Numbered from the stretch's first letter, positions 1-10,501 are shown. The stretch: 64,000 bases of DNA from Quercus robur (GCF_932294415.1 NC_065538.1:44244843-44308842); one strand, 5' to 3'. Notes: generated by a model from the letters alone, not told the origin. Made by a program: numbers and translations.

Positions 1-187
1 TTACTCCAAAACAAAACGCGTGAAAAAAAAAAAAAAAAAAAAAAAAAAAGAAACGCAACGCAACGCAACTTAAGTCCAACCCAAACACACACTTACTCTC
101 AAGATTTGTTACTCTCAACCATCTATCTTTTCCCTTTCCACTTTCTCTTTTATTTTTTTCCCAGTCTTAATCTTCACTGTCTTTAAC

Positions 188-1054
188 ATGGATGCGGCTG
201 TGGAGGAACTATGGAAGAAATTTAATCTTTCTGAAGATGAAAAAGGTGTTTTGTCAATAAACTCTCAGGATGTTGCCCAATCTAAAGAACAAGCTCAATT
301 CAACCTCTTGTTCAGGTTGCAAACCAACAAAGATTTTAATAAGGAGGCATTCAAGACCACCCTTCAACAGTTGTGGAGAGGTCCTCATCGTGTAACTATC
401 AAAGAAGTGGGGAACAATTTATTTTTGGCAATCTTTGTCACTGGGGAACATATGAATGACATTTTAGATAGGAGTCCGTGGTCTTTTGATAAGAGGCTCG
501 TTCTATTGAAACGGTTCAATGGTGATATTAGCCTAGACAAAGTTTCCTTTCAACGCTTCTCCTTTTGGATTTGGGTTTTCAATATCCCAATCAAAAGTAT
601 GTACTCAACTGTTGGAAATTATATTGCCAATGAGATTGGAATTCCTATTCTGGTTGATGCTCCTAAGAGTGGCCTTGCTTGGGGTCCTTTTCTTCGTATT
701 AGAGTGGATATAGATATTACAAAACCTTTAATGAGGGGTAAGATGATCCACATTGAAGGTATGGAAAAAGGGTGGGTGTATTTCAAATATGAGAGGCTTC
801 CTATTTACTGTTATAGGTGTGGAATTATGGGACATCAAGAGCGTGAGTGTCAACATGCCAGGAAAGGGTGTATTTCTTCAGAGAAGGATAACTATCAATT
901 TGGTCCTTGGCTTCGTGCTGTGGGTTCTAAGGCCAATAGAGGGAAAAACTTTCACAATCAGTCCAAACCTAGAGAAGCCGAGGGTGAAGAATCTCAAGAA
1001 TCTGATGGGGATGACGGCGATAAGGAGCTTATTCCATTTTCCCGTCGACTGTAA
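188..1054 (+). CDS. LINE-A ORF1, DUF4283/zinc-knuckle protein (N-terminal part)
   Basis: This open frame encodes 288 residues of a plant LINE (L1-type) ORF1 nucleic-acid-binding protein, which coats the element RNA. Residues about 35-190 have the DUF4283 pattern, with a SPWSFDKRLVLLKRF block. A CX2CX4HX4C zinc knuckle follows at residues 208-221 (bases 809-850), then the FGPWLRA motif usual after the knuckle. The ATG at 188 follows a CT-rich leader and has no better upstream rival. The frame stops at 1054, just after an acidic Glu/Asp stretch, where ORF1 proteins normally go on into a Ser/Pro-rich tail. A matching tail lies at 4207-4785, so the gene looks interrupted. The open part has no internal stop. 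It is mobile-element, not host, coding. Confidence 0.85.
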   Translation: MDAAVEELWKKFNLSEDEKGVLSINSQDVAQSKEQAQFNLLFRLQTNKDFNKEAFKTTLQQLWRGPHRVTIKEVGNNLFLAIFVTGEHMNDILDRSPWSFDKRLVLLKRFNGDISLDKVSFQRFSFWIWVFNIPIKSMYSTVGNYIANEIGIPILVDAPKSGLAWGPFLRIRVDIDITKPLMRGKMIHIEGMEKGWVYFKYERLPIYCYRCGIMGHQERECQHARKGCISSEKDNYQFGPWLRAVGSKANRGKNFHNQSKPREAEGEESQESDGDDGDKELIPFSRRL

Positions 1055-3210
1055 AGCTCACCACCGACCAAAAAGTTCTCCACAGAAATGGAGAGCAGTC
1101 CGTTGATGAAATTGCAAGATTCTCGATTAGCCAGGTGTTGAGGGGAAAATTTTGATGTTCCCAAATAAAATATGGGGTAGCCAAGCTGAAACTCAATGAT
1201 GGGCCTTTGAAATAAAGTCCAAAGGCTATCGATGTGGTGTAAGTCCGCCTAAGCAAGAGATAAAAGCTGCACCCTAACAAGAAGACAACAATAAAGTACA
1301 ATAAACATATTACTGTTGTTAGTTTGTTATATTATTAGTCCTTTTACAGCATCATAATTCAAATCAGTCCTTTAGCGGTACGGTATTATCTCTAGCAGTA
1401 GGGTAATTTCAGGCTAATAAGTGTGTTTACATGGTAAAAATCATATGTTTTCTTTATTATTATTAAGTCAACATAAGGGAAATCTTCCATAGTATCCAAA
1501 ACATTATGGCCTTCATCATAATAATAATAAACAATGATTAAAGGCTTCATAGTTACAAATAAAAAAGGAAAAATAGGATAGAATGAAGGGAGAGAAAGAT
1601 CCCAGCTCAGTGCAACAGGTATTAAACTAAGATTTTGATGAGTATGTGTGCATAAGGCATGAATGAGGTAATGTGGGCTGTTTTGAGTGAGTGGGATGGG
1701 ATTAATATTGAGGTTAAAGCTTTTTGTGAGTAACGGGCTGTTTGTGTCTAGTTGGAGGATATTTTTGAGCTGTGATTATGTAAAGGGGTAAGAAGAATAT
1801 CTGGGATTAGATGAGTGTAGGTTAAAGATGATGAGTGGTGAGCTTAAGGAAAGCTGAACCACGAGCAAAATAGCAAACAAACCTAGAGTTTCAGAGAGGT
1901 TAACTGGTTGTCCCCTTTTTTGGTTACTTGCTTGTGTTTTTATAATGGAGTTTTAGGGAAGCGTTAATTGACAAGAATCTAAAAAAGTATGACTACTCAG
2001 AGGTGATGAATCAAGGTCAGACTTTCCTGGGATTTTTTATCAGAAGTAGGAAAATCCATTTTAGGGGCTAACTTGCTTCTTTGGGTAATGATGGGATTTT
2101 AGAGTGTTTTGTATTAAATGCCAGGATTTGGGGCTGAGCTTAATTATTATGATTGATGCGTGTATCAAGAGCGAATCCTAATGCTGCAACTGAGATTCGG
2201 ACCTTGAGAAGTAAGATTTAACACCCCCAAGCCAGGTGTCAAGTTCTAGTCTACTTCAGGGGGTTCCGCTGGAGATCCCTTTATGCCCTCCAAACCACAT
2301 GCTCCCAATTTTTCCCCTTTAGGATTCATGGGCTTGGCACATGAATCATGTCTTGAATGTTTTTAACATTTTTAGTATCAATTTGTTGGAGTTTGAATAA
2401 TTTGGTTTCAACTCCTCTTTTGTTAGAGGTGCAGTCTTGAGGAAGATGATGGAGTTCCATCATTCTTTAGACTTCAACTGATATAACAGCTCTTAGGCAC
2501 TGTTCACGTCAGGCAGAGGGTGGCAGAAAACTGATGGGACAGCCCATAATTCATCCTCAAAGGCTTGATTTTCTTGTAGGAGTCTCTACTTATTTTTTTG
2601 GTTAGGGATGAACAAGGGCTGGTTGCCCACTTTCAAACCTCTTATTGGGGACCTTTTTGGGTTAGAACTTTGCTTCATTTCAACACTCTTAGTTGGGACA
2701 TATGACCCTTTTTTTGCTTGGGCTTGTTCCCTACTTCATGAGATTCTTGGGCCTACAAAATGGGCATTAAAGGCATGCTTTGCCATAGGTTTTTTACTTC
2801 TCATGGGCTTTAGTTGTTAGTAGAAATAAAATGAATCCATGAGCTTTTATAAAATATTTATGATAGATTTTGGGTATTAATTTTCATGGGTTTTAAATAA
2901 CAACTTGTATAGTTTCTCATAATTTTTGCCATGGATTACTTTGTAAATGATATTTTCTTTGGGGCTTTTTTAATTAATGACCTCCAATATTTTTCTTGAG
3001 AATAATATTTACCATGGGTTTTAAATGAATATGGTAACAAACACTATAATGGAATAATGTGATGTTCTCATGAGTTATTCTATAGATAATCATAATGGAC
3101 ATGTAGGATGAATAATTACCATGAATTTTGGTAATAAATATTATGAATGTTGTGATGTAAGATAGATAGTGAACATGAGTTTATAATATGAAATAAATGT
3201 CATGGGTCTA

Positions 3211-3527
3211 ATAATTATAACTTTCCATGGGCTTTTATAAGATAATTGCCATCAGTTTTGAGAATAGATAATTCATAAATTCCATGAGCTTGTAATATTA
3301 TAGTAATAGGTTTAAGAATCTAAAGTATTGTTCATTATTGGAATTTTAAGTGAAATAACTATGATATAAGATAATTATAACTTTCCATGGGCTTTTATAA
3401 GTAATTGCCATAGGTTTTGAGAATAGATAATTCATAAATTCCATGAGCTTGTAATATTATAGTAATAGGTTTAAGAATCTAAAGTATTGTTCATTATTAG
3501 AATTTTAAGTGAAATAACTATGATATA
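3211..3527. repeat. Direct tandem duplication, 160-bp unit, two copies
   Basis: Bases 3211-3370 are repeated immediately as 3371-3527. Both begin ataattataactttccatg and end near atgatata. Only a few substitutions and a short indel separate them, so the duplication is young compared with the degenerate repeats around it. Confidence 0.85.
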
Positions 3528-3595
3528 TAGTATTTTGCCAAGTATTAATAATCCTAGGCTTTTGATAAAATGGTGCCAAGTAGTTAGCTTGGGCT

Positions 3596-3800
3596 TTTAA
3601 TAGTGCCAACGTAAGTTGGGCTTTTGATATTACTAATGAGAATTGGGTTTTGATATTGCCAATAAGAATTGAGCTTTAAATATTGCCAATGAGAACTGGG
3701 TTTTGATATTGTCAATGAGAATTAGGTTTTGATGTTGCGAATGAGAAATTAGGCTTTGATGTTGCCAATGAGAAATTGGGTTTTGGATAAATAAATTGCC
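3596..3800. repeat. Degenerate minisatellite, about 26-30 bp unit
   Basis: About seven imperfect copies of a unit close to ttgggttttgatattgcc followed by aatgagaa. Unit length and sequence drift across the array. It lies in the insert that splits LINE-A ORF1. Confidence 0.75.
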
Positions 3801-4206
3801 ATGGGTTTAAATCATGAGCTTTGATCATGGATTTGAATTCCATTGATAAAATTGTTTTGCCATGGACTTAAATCATGGGCTTTTCAAATATTGTCAAGCA
3901 TAAGTATTCTTGGGCTTTAAATAGAATAGGATGTGTTTATTGGGTTCATAGGGCCGGTTTTGGGCTTAGCTAAATAATGATAATGAAATTGGATAAAATA
4001 TGAGTTTTTGGGCTTTTTTGTAATATTTTATATCATAACCCAATTTAGATGATGAGATATGAAACATTTGTGATTAACATAATAATAGAGCAAAAAATAT
4101 TTACGAAAACCCAATAACTTATTAACGGTATAAATAGGTGGTACTCAAATAAAATTAGGCGTAAAAAAAAAAGTACCCTAACACCAGTTAACCTCAGAAT
4201 CCTTTT

Positions 4207-4785
4207 TTGAATTCAAATGTTGAGCAAAACACTTGTCCACCTAATCCCAAAAAATCCACATCCCACTCTTTTTCAAATTCCAATTTGATAGAGAATCCAC
4301 AACAGAATTTTTCAGATATATCCCATGCCACAATGGGATTAGCTTCAAAAAACCTTATCCCTACTTCAAAGGAAAGTAATTCATCCAAAAACCCCTCAAC
4401 ACACCCATACCATAGCCCACAACACTTAGGTGCTGATGAAATATTTTCTGGATCTGATTCAAGTTCAAAAAATTTGAAGGAGATGGCATTTAAAAATTCA
4501 AATGGGGATTTTTCAAACTGTGATATTGAAATGGAGTTATCCCCAAATATTACTGAGGATTCTTTGGGTCATATTAAAACAAGTCTTCGATCTTGGAAAC
4601 GGTTGCTTCGAAATTCAAATCCTATTTCATCCTTAGAAGATAACAAGAAGTCTTTGCTGCACTCCCATATCAAACAACCCAACTCAGAATCATCTTCATT
4701 GGAATCTCCAATTCACAAAAAACTAGCAATAGAAGGTGACCAACCGTTCTTTGGGGGTACTATCCCTCCTTGTCATCCTCCATGA
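4207..4785 (+). pseudogene. LINE-A ORF1, C-terminal Ser/Asn/Pro-rich tail
   Basis: About 190 codons of low-complexity Ser, Asn, Lys and Pro sequence, the usual composition of the ORF1 tail downstream of the zinc knuckle. It has no ATG of its own at the start: the open stretch simply begins after the 1055-4206 interruption. Its terminal TGA (4783-4785) overlaps the ATG of the next frame (4782-4784) in an ATGA arrangement. That junction, plus the endonuclease start immediately downstream, identifies it as the end of ORF1 of the same LINE rather than an independent gene. It carries no recognisable domain. Confidence 0.7.
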
Positions 4786-4919
4786 AAATCCTAAGCCTTA
4801 ACTATCATGGGCTTGGGATCCTAGAGGCAGTTCAGGAGCTTCACTGCTTAGTTAGTGAAAAAGATCCCAAACTTCTCTTTCTCTCTGAAACTAAGCTGGA
4901 TAGGGATGGTTTTAGGTGA
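4782..4919 (+). pseudogene. LINE-A ORF2, endonuclease N-terminus only
   Basis: Forty-five codons starting MKILSLNYHGLG, the conserved opening of plant LINE apurinic-like endonucleases (usually ...WNCRGLG). An ETKL motif follows at codons 36-39, carrying the catalytic Glu position. The Trp-Asn-Cys-Arg core has become Leu-Asn-Tyr-His. The frame ends at TGA 4917-4919, where the element jumps straight into its 3' end. The rest of the endonuclease, the reverse transcriptase and the RNase H are deleted, so the copy cannot move itself. Confidence 0.75.
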
Positions 4920-5188
4920 TTAATGAGAAAACTAGACAGAACATGCTCTTTAGAGGTTGCTTGGATTCTTGAAGACATTTCAATTATTAGAGATAGTTTT
5001 GTTTTTATTTCTTTTGTTAGTACTCCTTTATGATGTAATTATGCTGCACTAGCTTTAGCTAATGCTGCAAAAGACAAAGAGGAGGCCATTGTTTGATTAG
5101 AATGCCTATCTTTTCTCTTCCCTATTGTACAAAGTGATTTATATTAATAAAGTCTATTATCGTTTCTGCTCCCAAAAAAAAAAAAAAA
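4920..5188 (+). mobile_element. LINE-A 3' terminus with poly(A) tail
   Basis: Non-coding tail ending in ttaataaagtctattatcg, then a 15-base A tract at 5174-5188. Plant LINEs commonly end in an AATAAAG-containing 3' UTR plus poly(A). It joins directly to the endonuclease start, so several kilobases of ORF2 are missing. Confidence 0.75.
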
Positions 5189-6467
5189 TTAATAACTTAC
5201 TCTTGTGACTACTATTGGTGGATATTGTTTGCCCATGACTGATTATATGACCACACTTTTCATCTATCATTCACAAATGTCCAAGTTAGCAAGCACCAAA
5301 ATTAACTGTGACGAACCCAATAAATTCCTTCGTCCAGATAAGTCAGCGTTGGAGGAGGGAAAGCACCATTAAGCCCATATTAAATGAAATGTTGTTACTC
5401 ACCAATGAATGCAAGAAACATGGCCATTGGAAGAGATATCAAATCCTTTCATTTAAGCCACCCTGGGACGTTACAAAAAGACATTGAAATCACCATTGAA
5501 TACCACCAATGGCTAGAAAAGAAAGCTCTATATATAGGCAATATCAAACCTCAAGAAGGGGTACGGATTCATTTTCTATACACATATAGCAAAAACAGAG
5601 CTCTTGTCATCACCATTATTCTTCAGTCATTAGACTTTATCATTGAAGGCCCAGTGGCCGACACCACACCGGTTACCTCTTGAGGAGAAATTCTCTTTTT
5701 GTTCTTGTGTAGGTCACCCGACGACCTTGAGCGACATCTTGTCTAGACAATTACCACAACTGACGATTTTGGCATCATCAAAGTATATAATTAAGTGTGT
5801 TTGTATGCAGACTTTGTGGATTTTGATCAAAGTGGCTAAAATAATTCTCCTTATCCCTTTTCCCTATTTTGAAAATGTAAGGACCCGCCACCCCCCTAAA
5901 TAATAAATAAATAACTAAAAAAGGCCTATCGCCAATAGACTTTAAGGCAAGTCCATGCCACATTTTCAAACTCGGGTAGGGATATTTGGTTTTTTCATGT
6001 GAAAAACACGGTTTTCATTTTGGTCATGGTGAAAAAAATAGTTAAAATATATCGTTGAGTGCAAAGATAGCGAGTCTGTTCCAGCTCTATATGTTGAGGG
6101 TCTTGATCGAAGGCGGCCCTTGATGGCACAATTTTATATATATATCTTCAAGAATACGGATGACGATGACATAGATGATGATAAATTGATAGGGAGGAAA
6201 AATATTCTTTTGTAGAGTCTCATACTGTTAGAAATAAGCTTTCAACGAATCAACTTCATTGATCTTTCACAAGATCAAAATTAAAATTCCATTAATCTAC
6301 ATACATATGTGTCTTTTTCCATTCCAAAAAGACAAATTGAGAAAATGAAAAAGAAATTTAAAGATAGAATTCCCTACATTCCTCCCTCCAAAAATTATTG
6401 AGAAGGAACCCTTGCTAAGAAATTAAAATGAGTACCAAACTGTGATTAAAAAAAAAAAGTACAAGAA
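5189..6467. other. Spacer with LTR-like fragment (about 5290-5770)
   Basis: No gene was recognised. Around 5525-5770 a TATA-like ctatatatagg is followed by a compact leader ending ggttacctcttgagg and a C/T-rich stretch, the look of the right half of a plant LTR. A 99-codon frame at 5384-5683 crosses it and has no recognisable domain. I found no second LTR, so this is at most a solo or truncated LTR. The rest is ordinary AT-rich spacer leading to the glutaredoxin 3' end. Confidence 0.3.
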
Positions 6468-6911
6468 TCAAAGCCACAAAGCCCCAGCTTCCTTCAAGAT
6501 AGGCACCAATTCACCAGAAATATGAGTAGCCATGACTCTTTCTAACCCACCAAACAACTTGCCGCCAACAAAAACCACTGGGAATTGTACTGACGACCCA
6601 TCTTGCCCACCTGATTCCTGATCAACACCATTAATTTTTAAAACTTGGTTAATCACAGCAGCCTCGTCCTGATCATCAACCTCGGAAACCGTGGGGTTCA
6701 CACCAAGGCCTTGTAATAACCTCTTCACAACATGGCACATGCAACACCCACGTCTCCCAAACACTATCACAGCATTCTCTGATACCAGTTTCCCCACATT
6801 TGTTGCATCGGCAACACTGGTTGTGGTGGTGGTGGTGGTGGATGTGTCACGTGACAGTCCGATGGTGGTCGGAAAGTATGTTTTGTAACTATAGGGAATT
6901 GCTTGGTGCAT
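6468..6911 (-). CDS. GRXC9: CC-type glutaredoxin, GRXC9/ROXY19 type
   Basis: A 147-residue intronless land-plant CC-type (class III) glutaredoxin. These proteins act in nucleus and cytosol, binding TGA bZIP factors and modulating salicylate, jasmonate and detoxification genes. The thioredoxin-fold core starts near residue 38. The CCMC active site is at 56-59 within FGRRGCCMCH, the cis-Pro glutathione-binding loop QFPVVFVGG at 109-117, GGLERVMATHISGEL at 121-135, and the C-terminal ALWL at 144-147, the motif tied to TOPLESS recruitment and TGA interaction. These features closely fit Arabidopsis GRXC9 (GRX480/ROXY19). The N-terminus has a seven-residue Thr run (24-31 region) from a GGT/ACC microsatellite. 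ATG is the complement of 6909-6911; stop TGA is at 6468-6470. No damage is visible. It is the only clear host gene here. Another ROXY paralogue is possible. Confidence 0.93.
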   Translation of the reverse strand: MHQAIPYSYKTYFPTTIGLSRDTSTTTTTTTSVADATNVGKLVSENAVIVFGRRGCCMCHVVKRLLQGLGVNPTVSEVDDQDEAAVINQVLKINGVDQESGGQDGSSVQFPVVFVGGKLFGGLERVMATHISGELVPILKEAGALWL

Positions 6912-6952
6912 GGTATAAAACTATGAAGATCAATTGGATTGATTGATTTTGT

Positions 6953-6984
<32 letters not shown>

Positions 6985-6993
6985 AAGAGAGAG
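6953..6993. repeat. GA/CT microsatellite in the glutaredoxin leader
   Basis: An interrupted (GA)n run lies about 42-82 bases upstream of the glutaredoxin ATG and reads as CT-rich on the transcribed strand. CT-rich tracts are common in plant core promoters and 5' UTRs. Length may vary between alleles. Confidence 0.8.
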
Positions 6994-7031
6994 TTGGGTT
7001 TTTGTTTGAGAATGGGGGATGTGGGGGTTTG

Positions 7032-7033
<2 letters not shown>

Positions 7034-7065
<32 letters not shown>
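7034..7065 (-). promoter_or_regulatory. TATA region of the glutaredoxin gene, embedded in (AT)n
   Basis: An uninterrupted TATATA run lies 123-154 bases upstream of the ATG on the gene's strand, just before the CT-rich leader. Transcription starting about 30 bases downstream would give a 5' UTR near 90-100 nt. It is both a microsatellite and the only TATA candidate close to the gene. Exact start site unknown. Confidence 0.5.
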
Positions 7066-7068
<3 letters not shown>

Positions 7069-7148
7069 GTAGGCGTGTTGTATAGGGGGGCGGTAGTAGT
7101 GGGGGGCCTGGAAATAAGAGAAACGAAGACTCTAACCGTCAACGCCAG

Positions 7149-7199
7149 TTACGCAATCTACCACGTCATGGAACCTGTGGGTGATAAGTTATTGCGTCA
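7149..7199 (-). promoter_or_regulatory. as-1-like TGACG element upstream of the glutaredoxin gene
   Basis: On the gene's strand, bases 7168 down to 7149 read TGACGTGGTAGATTGCGTAA. This has the 8-4-8 layout of as-1 elements: TGACG box, 4-bp spacer, second box. The second box is degenerate (TTGCGTAA). Further TGACG cores lie at 7195-7199 and, nearer the gene, 7137-7141. TGA bZIP factors bind such elements, and as-1-like elements are reported for Arabidopsis GRXC9. The site is about 240-290 bases upstream of the ATG. Confidence 0.55.
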
Positions 7200-7419
7200 C
7201 CGCTGGCTCGACAAATTCGAGCTAGCTACTAGCAGCACGTCCCACAGCTTTATTTATTTATTATTTTTACAAACCCGAGACAATATTCAAAAAAAGAAAA
7301 AGAAAAAGAAAAAAAAAAGGATGGATTTACGTAAGGTTGCTCTAGAAATAGAAAAAATGATTCATCCATATAATGTGGCCCAACCTCCACAAGGAAGAAG
7401 GAAATGTGTTCTAATATAA

Positions 7420-8244
7420 AGGAACATCACAAACTCCACTTAAAAGTCATGATAACTTTAAGGAAACGTGGAGCAAGTTATACTGTACACAATACACTCT
7501 CTTAAGTAATATGGAACAAAGTGTATATTTTTGTCTAATTTTTTGAAATTCAATAATTATAGTAATTATTAATAGGTATTTATTATGTTTATATTTGTAT
7601 ATGGGAATTTGAAACATATTGAAAATTTTAACAAAACTAATTTTATTAGTTTTTATTTTTATTTTTTGTACAATTCTGAAATTTAATAATTGTGTTAATT
7701 ATTAATAGGTATTTATTATGTGTGTATTTGTATATGAAAAAATTATTTGAAAATATTTTAATTGAAATTTTAAATGAAAATTAAAATTTAAAATCAATTA
7801 AAATATATAGTAATAGATTAATGACATGTAAAATTATTAAACCTCAAAATTTTATGTCGTAGATTCTCAAAAAAAACCAAAAAGGTTTATGTGGAAAAAT
7901 ATTATAAATTTAACCAAAAGCCAATTTTTTTTTTTCCTTCTGTTTTCTATATATAACTAGTTGACAATTCGTGCAATTCATGAAAAAGTTTAGTTTAATA
8001 TAATTTTTCATTTTTTATTTTTTATTTAAAATATGAAATATGAAGTTTGATAATTATTATTGTTATTAATAGATATTTATTATGATTATTTTTTGTATAT
8101 TTATTCTAGCATTATGCATTTATGATGATTGAGTTAATTTGTATATGGAATTATATATTCTACTATTTAAAGAAAATATGACCTACCAAGATTCTAATGA
8201 AGAGTTTTTTTTTTTTTTTTTTGAAGAGATTCTAATGAAGAGTG

Positions 8245-8303
<59 letters not shown>

Positions 8304-8540
8304 TTAAATTCAATTAATATATATATATATATATATTAGAATAAAATATGTGTAAAATAGTGAGACATCAAAAGTTTACGTGGCTTTTGATTGACATCTT
8401 ATACATTTTCCATATAAGTTTTGAGTCCTCATAATTTTATACACCATTATTCTCATAAATATATTTTAATTGATTTTAAATTTATTCTATATTTAAACCT
8501 TCCATTAGAATCTTGGCACATCATTTTTTTTTTTAAATGG
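7420..8540. other. AT-rich spacer with three diverged related segments
   Basis: No gene seen. Segments near 7542-7610, 7672-7735 and 8035-8100 share an 'aataattat...attaataggtatttattatg' core and look like old repeated copies. Near 7962, aactagttgac followed by cgtgcaattcatg resembles a Helitron 3' end read in reverse, but no matching 5' end was found. Confidence 0.4.
8247..8336. repeat. Two (AT)n microsatellites
   Basis: Runs at 8247-8297 and 8317-8336, separated by a 19-base AT-rich linker. The 51-base run is among the longest perfect dinucleotide tracts in the window. Confidence 0.9.
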
Positions 8541-8544
8541 TAAA

Positions 8545-9160
8545 ATATTTATTTCCAAGTACAATACATGCAATTATAATAAATACTTAAAGCTAGAGAA
8601 TATTTAATTATATATATAATAAACATAATCATAGAATTTAAATAAAAATAAATGATAGAAAAATTTATTATACGTTAAATATATACTTTATTTATTTTAA
8701 GCATATTTTATATTGATTTAAAAATTTTAAAATAAAATAACTAACAAAATTAAGGAATTTTTTTAGGAAATTTTTTTTTTCTTCATTCTCAATACATTAA
8801 GGACATACAAGTAGGAGTATTCTCAATCTATTTATATCTGAAACAGACAAGGGTCTATTTGGTTATATTTTTTAAACAACAATTTTTGTTGTGTTGTTGT
8901 TTAAAACAACACAACACATATTTTCACAAATCTATGCGTAAAACACACATTAGCAAAATCTTTTATATATTTTAGCTTTTGGTTTTGGTCGCTGGTCACT
9001 ATTTCCACCCCTTTTATAATAACCCTTCTTTTTTTTTTTTTTTTTGTGTAATAATTTCGGAAATATATGGTTCACTAGAATTTGAGAGTTGTGCACGCCA
9101 TATAAGTTTTATAAACTTAACAAGAAATGTAACTAAAAGAAGAAAATTTTACTTTGGAGA
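8545..9160 (+). repeat. Inverted duplication, left arm (block A then block B)
   Basis: Block A (8545-8935) and block B (8961-9160) are separated by 25 bases. Each has a closely matching reverse complement on the right at 9936-10325 (A) and 10326-10501 (B). Shared landmarks are gagtattctcaatctattt in A and gtgcacgccatataagtttt in B. The order differs between arms. Confidence 0.85.
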
Positions 9161-10018
9161 ATTGTTAGAACTTGGAAGGGTCATGTGTTTATGTTAGCAG
9201 AAGAGGTAAAAGAGCTCTTCGTTTTTTTTTCTTTGGGTTATGAGAAAAGACAAAATTCTTGCTTCTTGTGACATTTTATTTCTATGTTTGTAATAGTCAC
9301 GGGTTTCTCTTACTATAGATGCATAACTTCAAAAACAATCATTTAAAAAAACAAAATTTTCAATTTATTGGTCACATTACAAAGAAGTTGTTACAGAAAA
9401 AAAAAAATGAAAAAAGTGTTATGATAGCATTAACACATTCAAAGACCCTCACAATTTTTTATTTAGAACATGAAGTACGTTTTTTTGTATTTATTTATTT
9501 AAGTTTTACCAAATGACATAAGCTCAAGCTCTTCAGAAAAACCTAGGGCTATTTACGAGTCATATGTATTCAAGTGGAGAATACACTTAATTGTCATCCA
9601 TCATGAACATTTTGAGTGGGGAGGAACAAAATTCGTTGTTGTCCAACTCGATTAGACTGCTTGATTAGACTGAGTGTTATGGTAGGGGAGAAGTAAAGGG
9701 ACAGAAGTGGTTTGATATAGTTGATTGCACATCTATAGGCTTGAAATTAATTAAAAAGAGAAGCCAACTGAACAAGTTTGGGAAAGGAGTATATACAGGT
9801 GGGTCGTGTGAGGCAGGTAACAAGCATGGAAGCACCCACACCTGCAAGTGTACTGATAAGTGTCAAATTTAAAGAGAAAAAATCTGCCCCAAGTTAATGT
9901 TATTCTAGTAATGTTGTTTAAGTATTGTAGAAATATGTATAGATTTGTGAAAATTGTGTTGTTTTAAACAACAATACAACAAAAATTGTTGTTTAAACAA
10001 TATAACCAAACAGACCCT
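8850..10018. mobile_element. Possible DNA transposon with about 85-bp TIRs inside the inverted duplication
   Basis: The left end begins gggtctatttggttat and continues through aaacaacaatttttgttg. The right end is the near-perfect reverse complement, ending ataaccaaacagaccc. 'GGGTCTGTTTGG' starts are common in plant non-autonomous DNA elements. Symmetry continues well past both ends, so TIR limits and target duplication cannot be set. No transposase is visible inside. Confidence 0.4.
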
Positions 10019-10501
10019 TGTCTGTTTCAGATATAAATAGATTGAGAATACTCCTACTTGTATGTCCTTAATGTATTGAGAGTGAAGAAAAAAAAAATTT
10101 TCCTAAAAAAATTCCTTAATTTTGTTAGTTATTTTATTTAAAAAATTTTAAATCAATATAAAATATGCTTAAAATAAATAAAGTATATATTTAACGTATA
10201 ATAATTTTTTCTATCATTTATTTTTATTTAAATTCTATGATTATGTTTATTTTGTATATATAAAATTAAATATTCTAGCTTTAAGTATTTATTATAATTG
10301 TATGTATTGTACTTGGAAATAAATTTTCTTCTTTTAGTTACATTTCTTGTTAAGTTAAGAAAACTTATATGGCGTGCACAACTCTCAAATTCCAGTGAAC
10401 CATATATTTCCAAAATTATTACACAAAAAAAGAACGGTTATTATAAAAGGTGTGGAAATAGTGACTAGTGACCAAAACCAAAAGCTAAAATATATAAAGG
10501 A
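9936..10501 (-). repeat. Inverted duplication, right arm (blocks A and B, swapped order)
   Basis: Reverse complements of block A (9936-10325) and block B (10326-10501) lie directly next to each other here. On the minus strand this arm reads B then A, while the left arm reads A then B on the plus strand. A plain inverted repeat would put rc(B) on the inside; here it is outside. Some rearrangement beyond simple inversion is needed. Confidence 0.85.

Larger units (their letters stand above)
1055..4206. other. 3.15 kb non-coding interruption of LINE-A ORF1
   Basis: This AT-rich stretch separates the N-terminal and C-terminal parts of one LINE ORF1. No convincing coding frame was seen; a 70-codon frame at 2608-2820 resembles nothing known. 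From about 2800 to 4060 it is full of short variants of 'catgggcttttataa' and 'attgccatgggttt', suggesting old local amplification. A TATA-like tataaatag lies at 4129-4137, near the right end. I could not find paired LTRs, terminal inverted repeats or a clear target duplication, so the nature of the insert is unresolved. Confidence 0.5.

Noticed and set aside
5384-5683. 99-codon frame considered as a host gene.
   Set aside because: It spans a TATA-like motif and LTR-like leader, has no domain, and ends in a sequence with LTR character.
7955-8000. Second Helitron end (aactagttgac...cgtgcaattcatg).
   Set aside because: The hairpin is weak and no TC-type partner end or empty site was found.
8139-8339. 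A 66-codon frame ending in alternating Ile-Tyr.
   Set aside because: Translation of (AT)n microsatellites; the same artefact appears at 6930-7142, 32520 and 36503.
8979-10413. Two frames on opposite strands (8979-9197 plus, 10228-10413 minus) share a stretch beginning EIYGSLEFESCARHI, as if a conserved small protein.
   Set aside because: They are the same DNA in the two arms of the inverted duplication (block B). The frames have different starts and ends, and the similarity is nucleotide-driven, including non-coding flanks.
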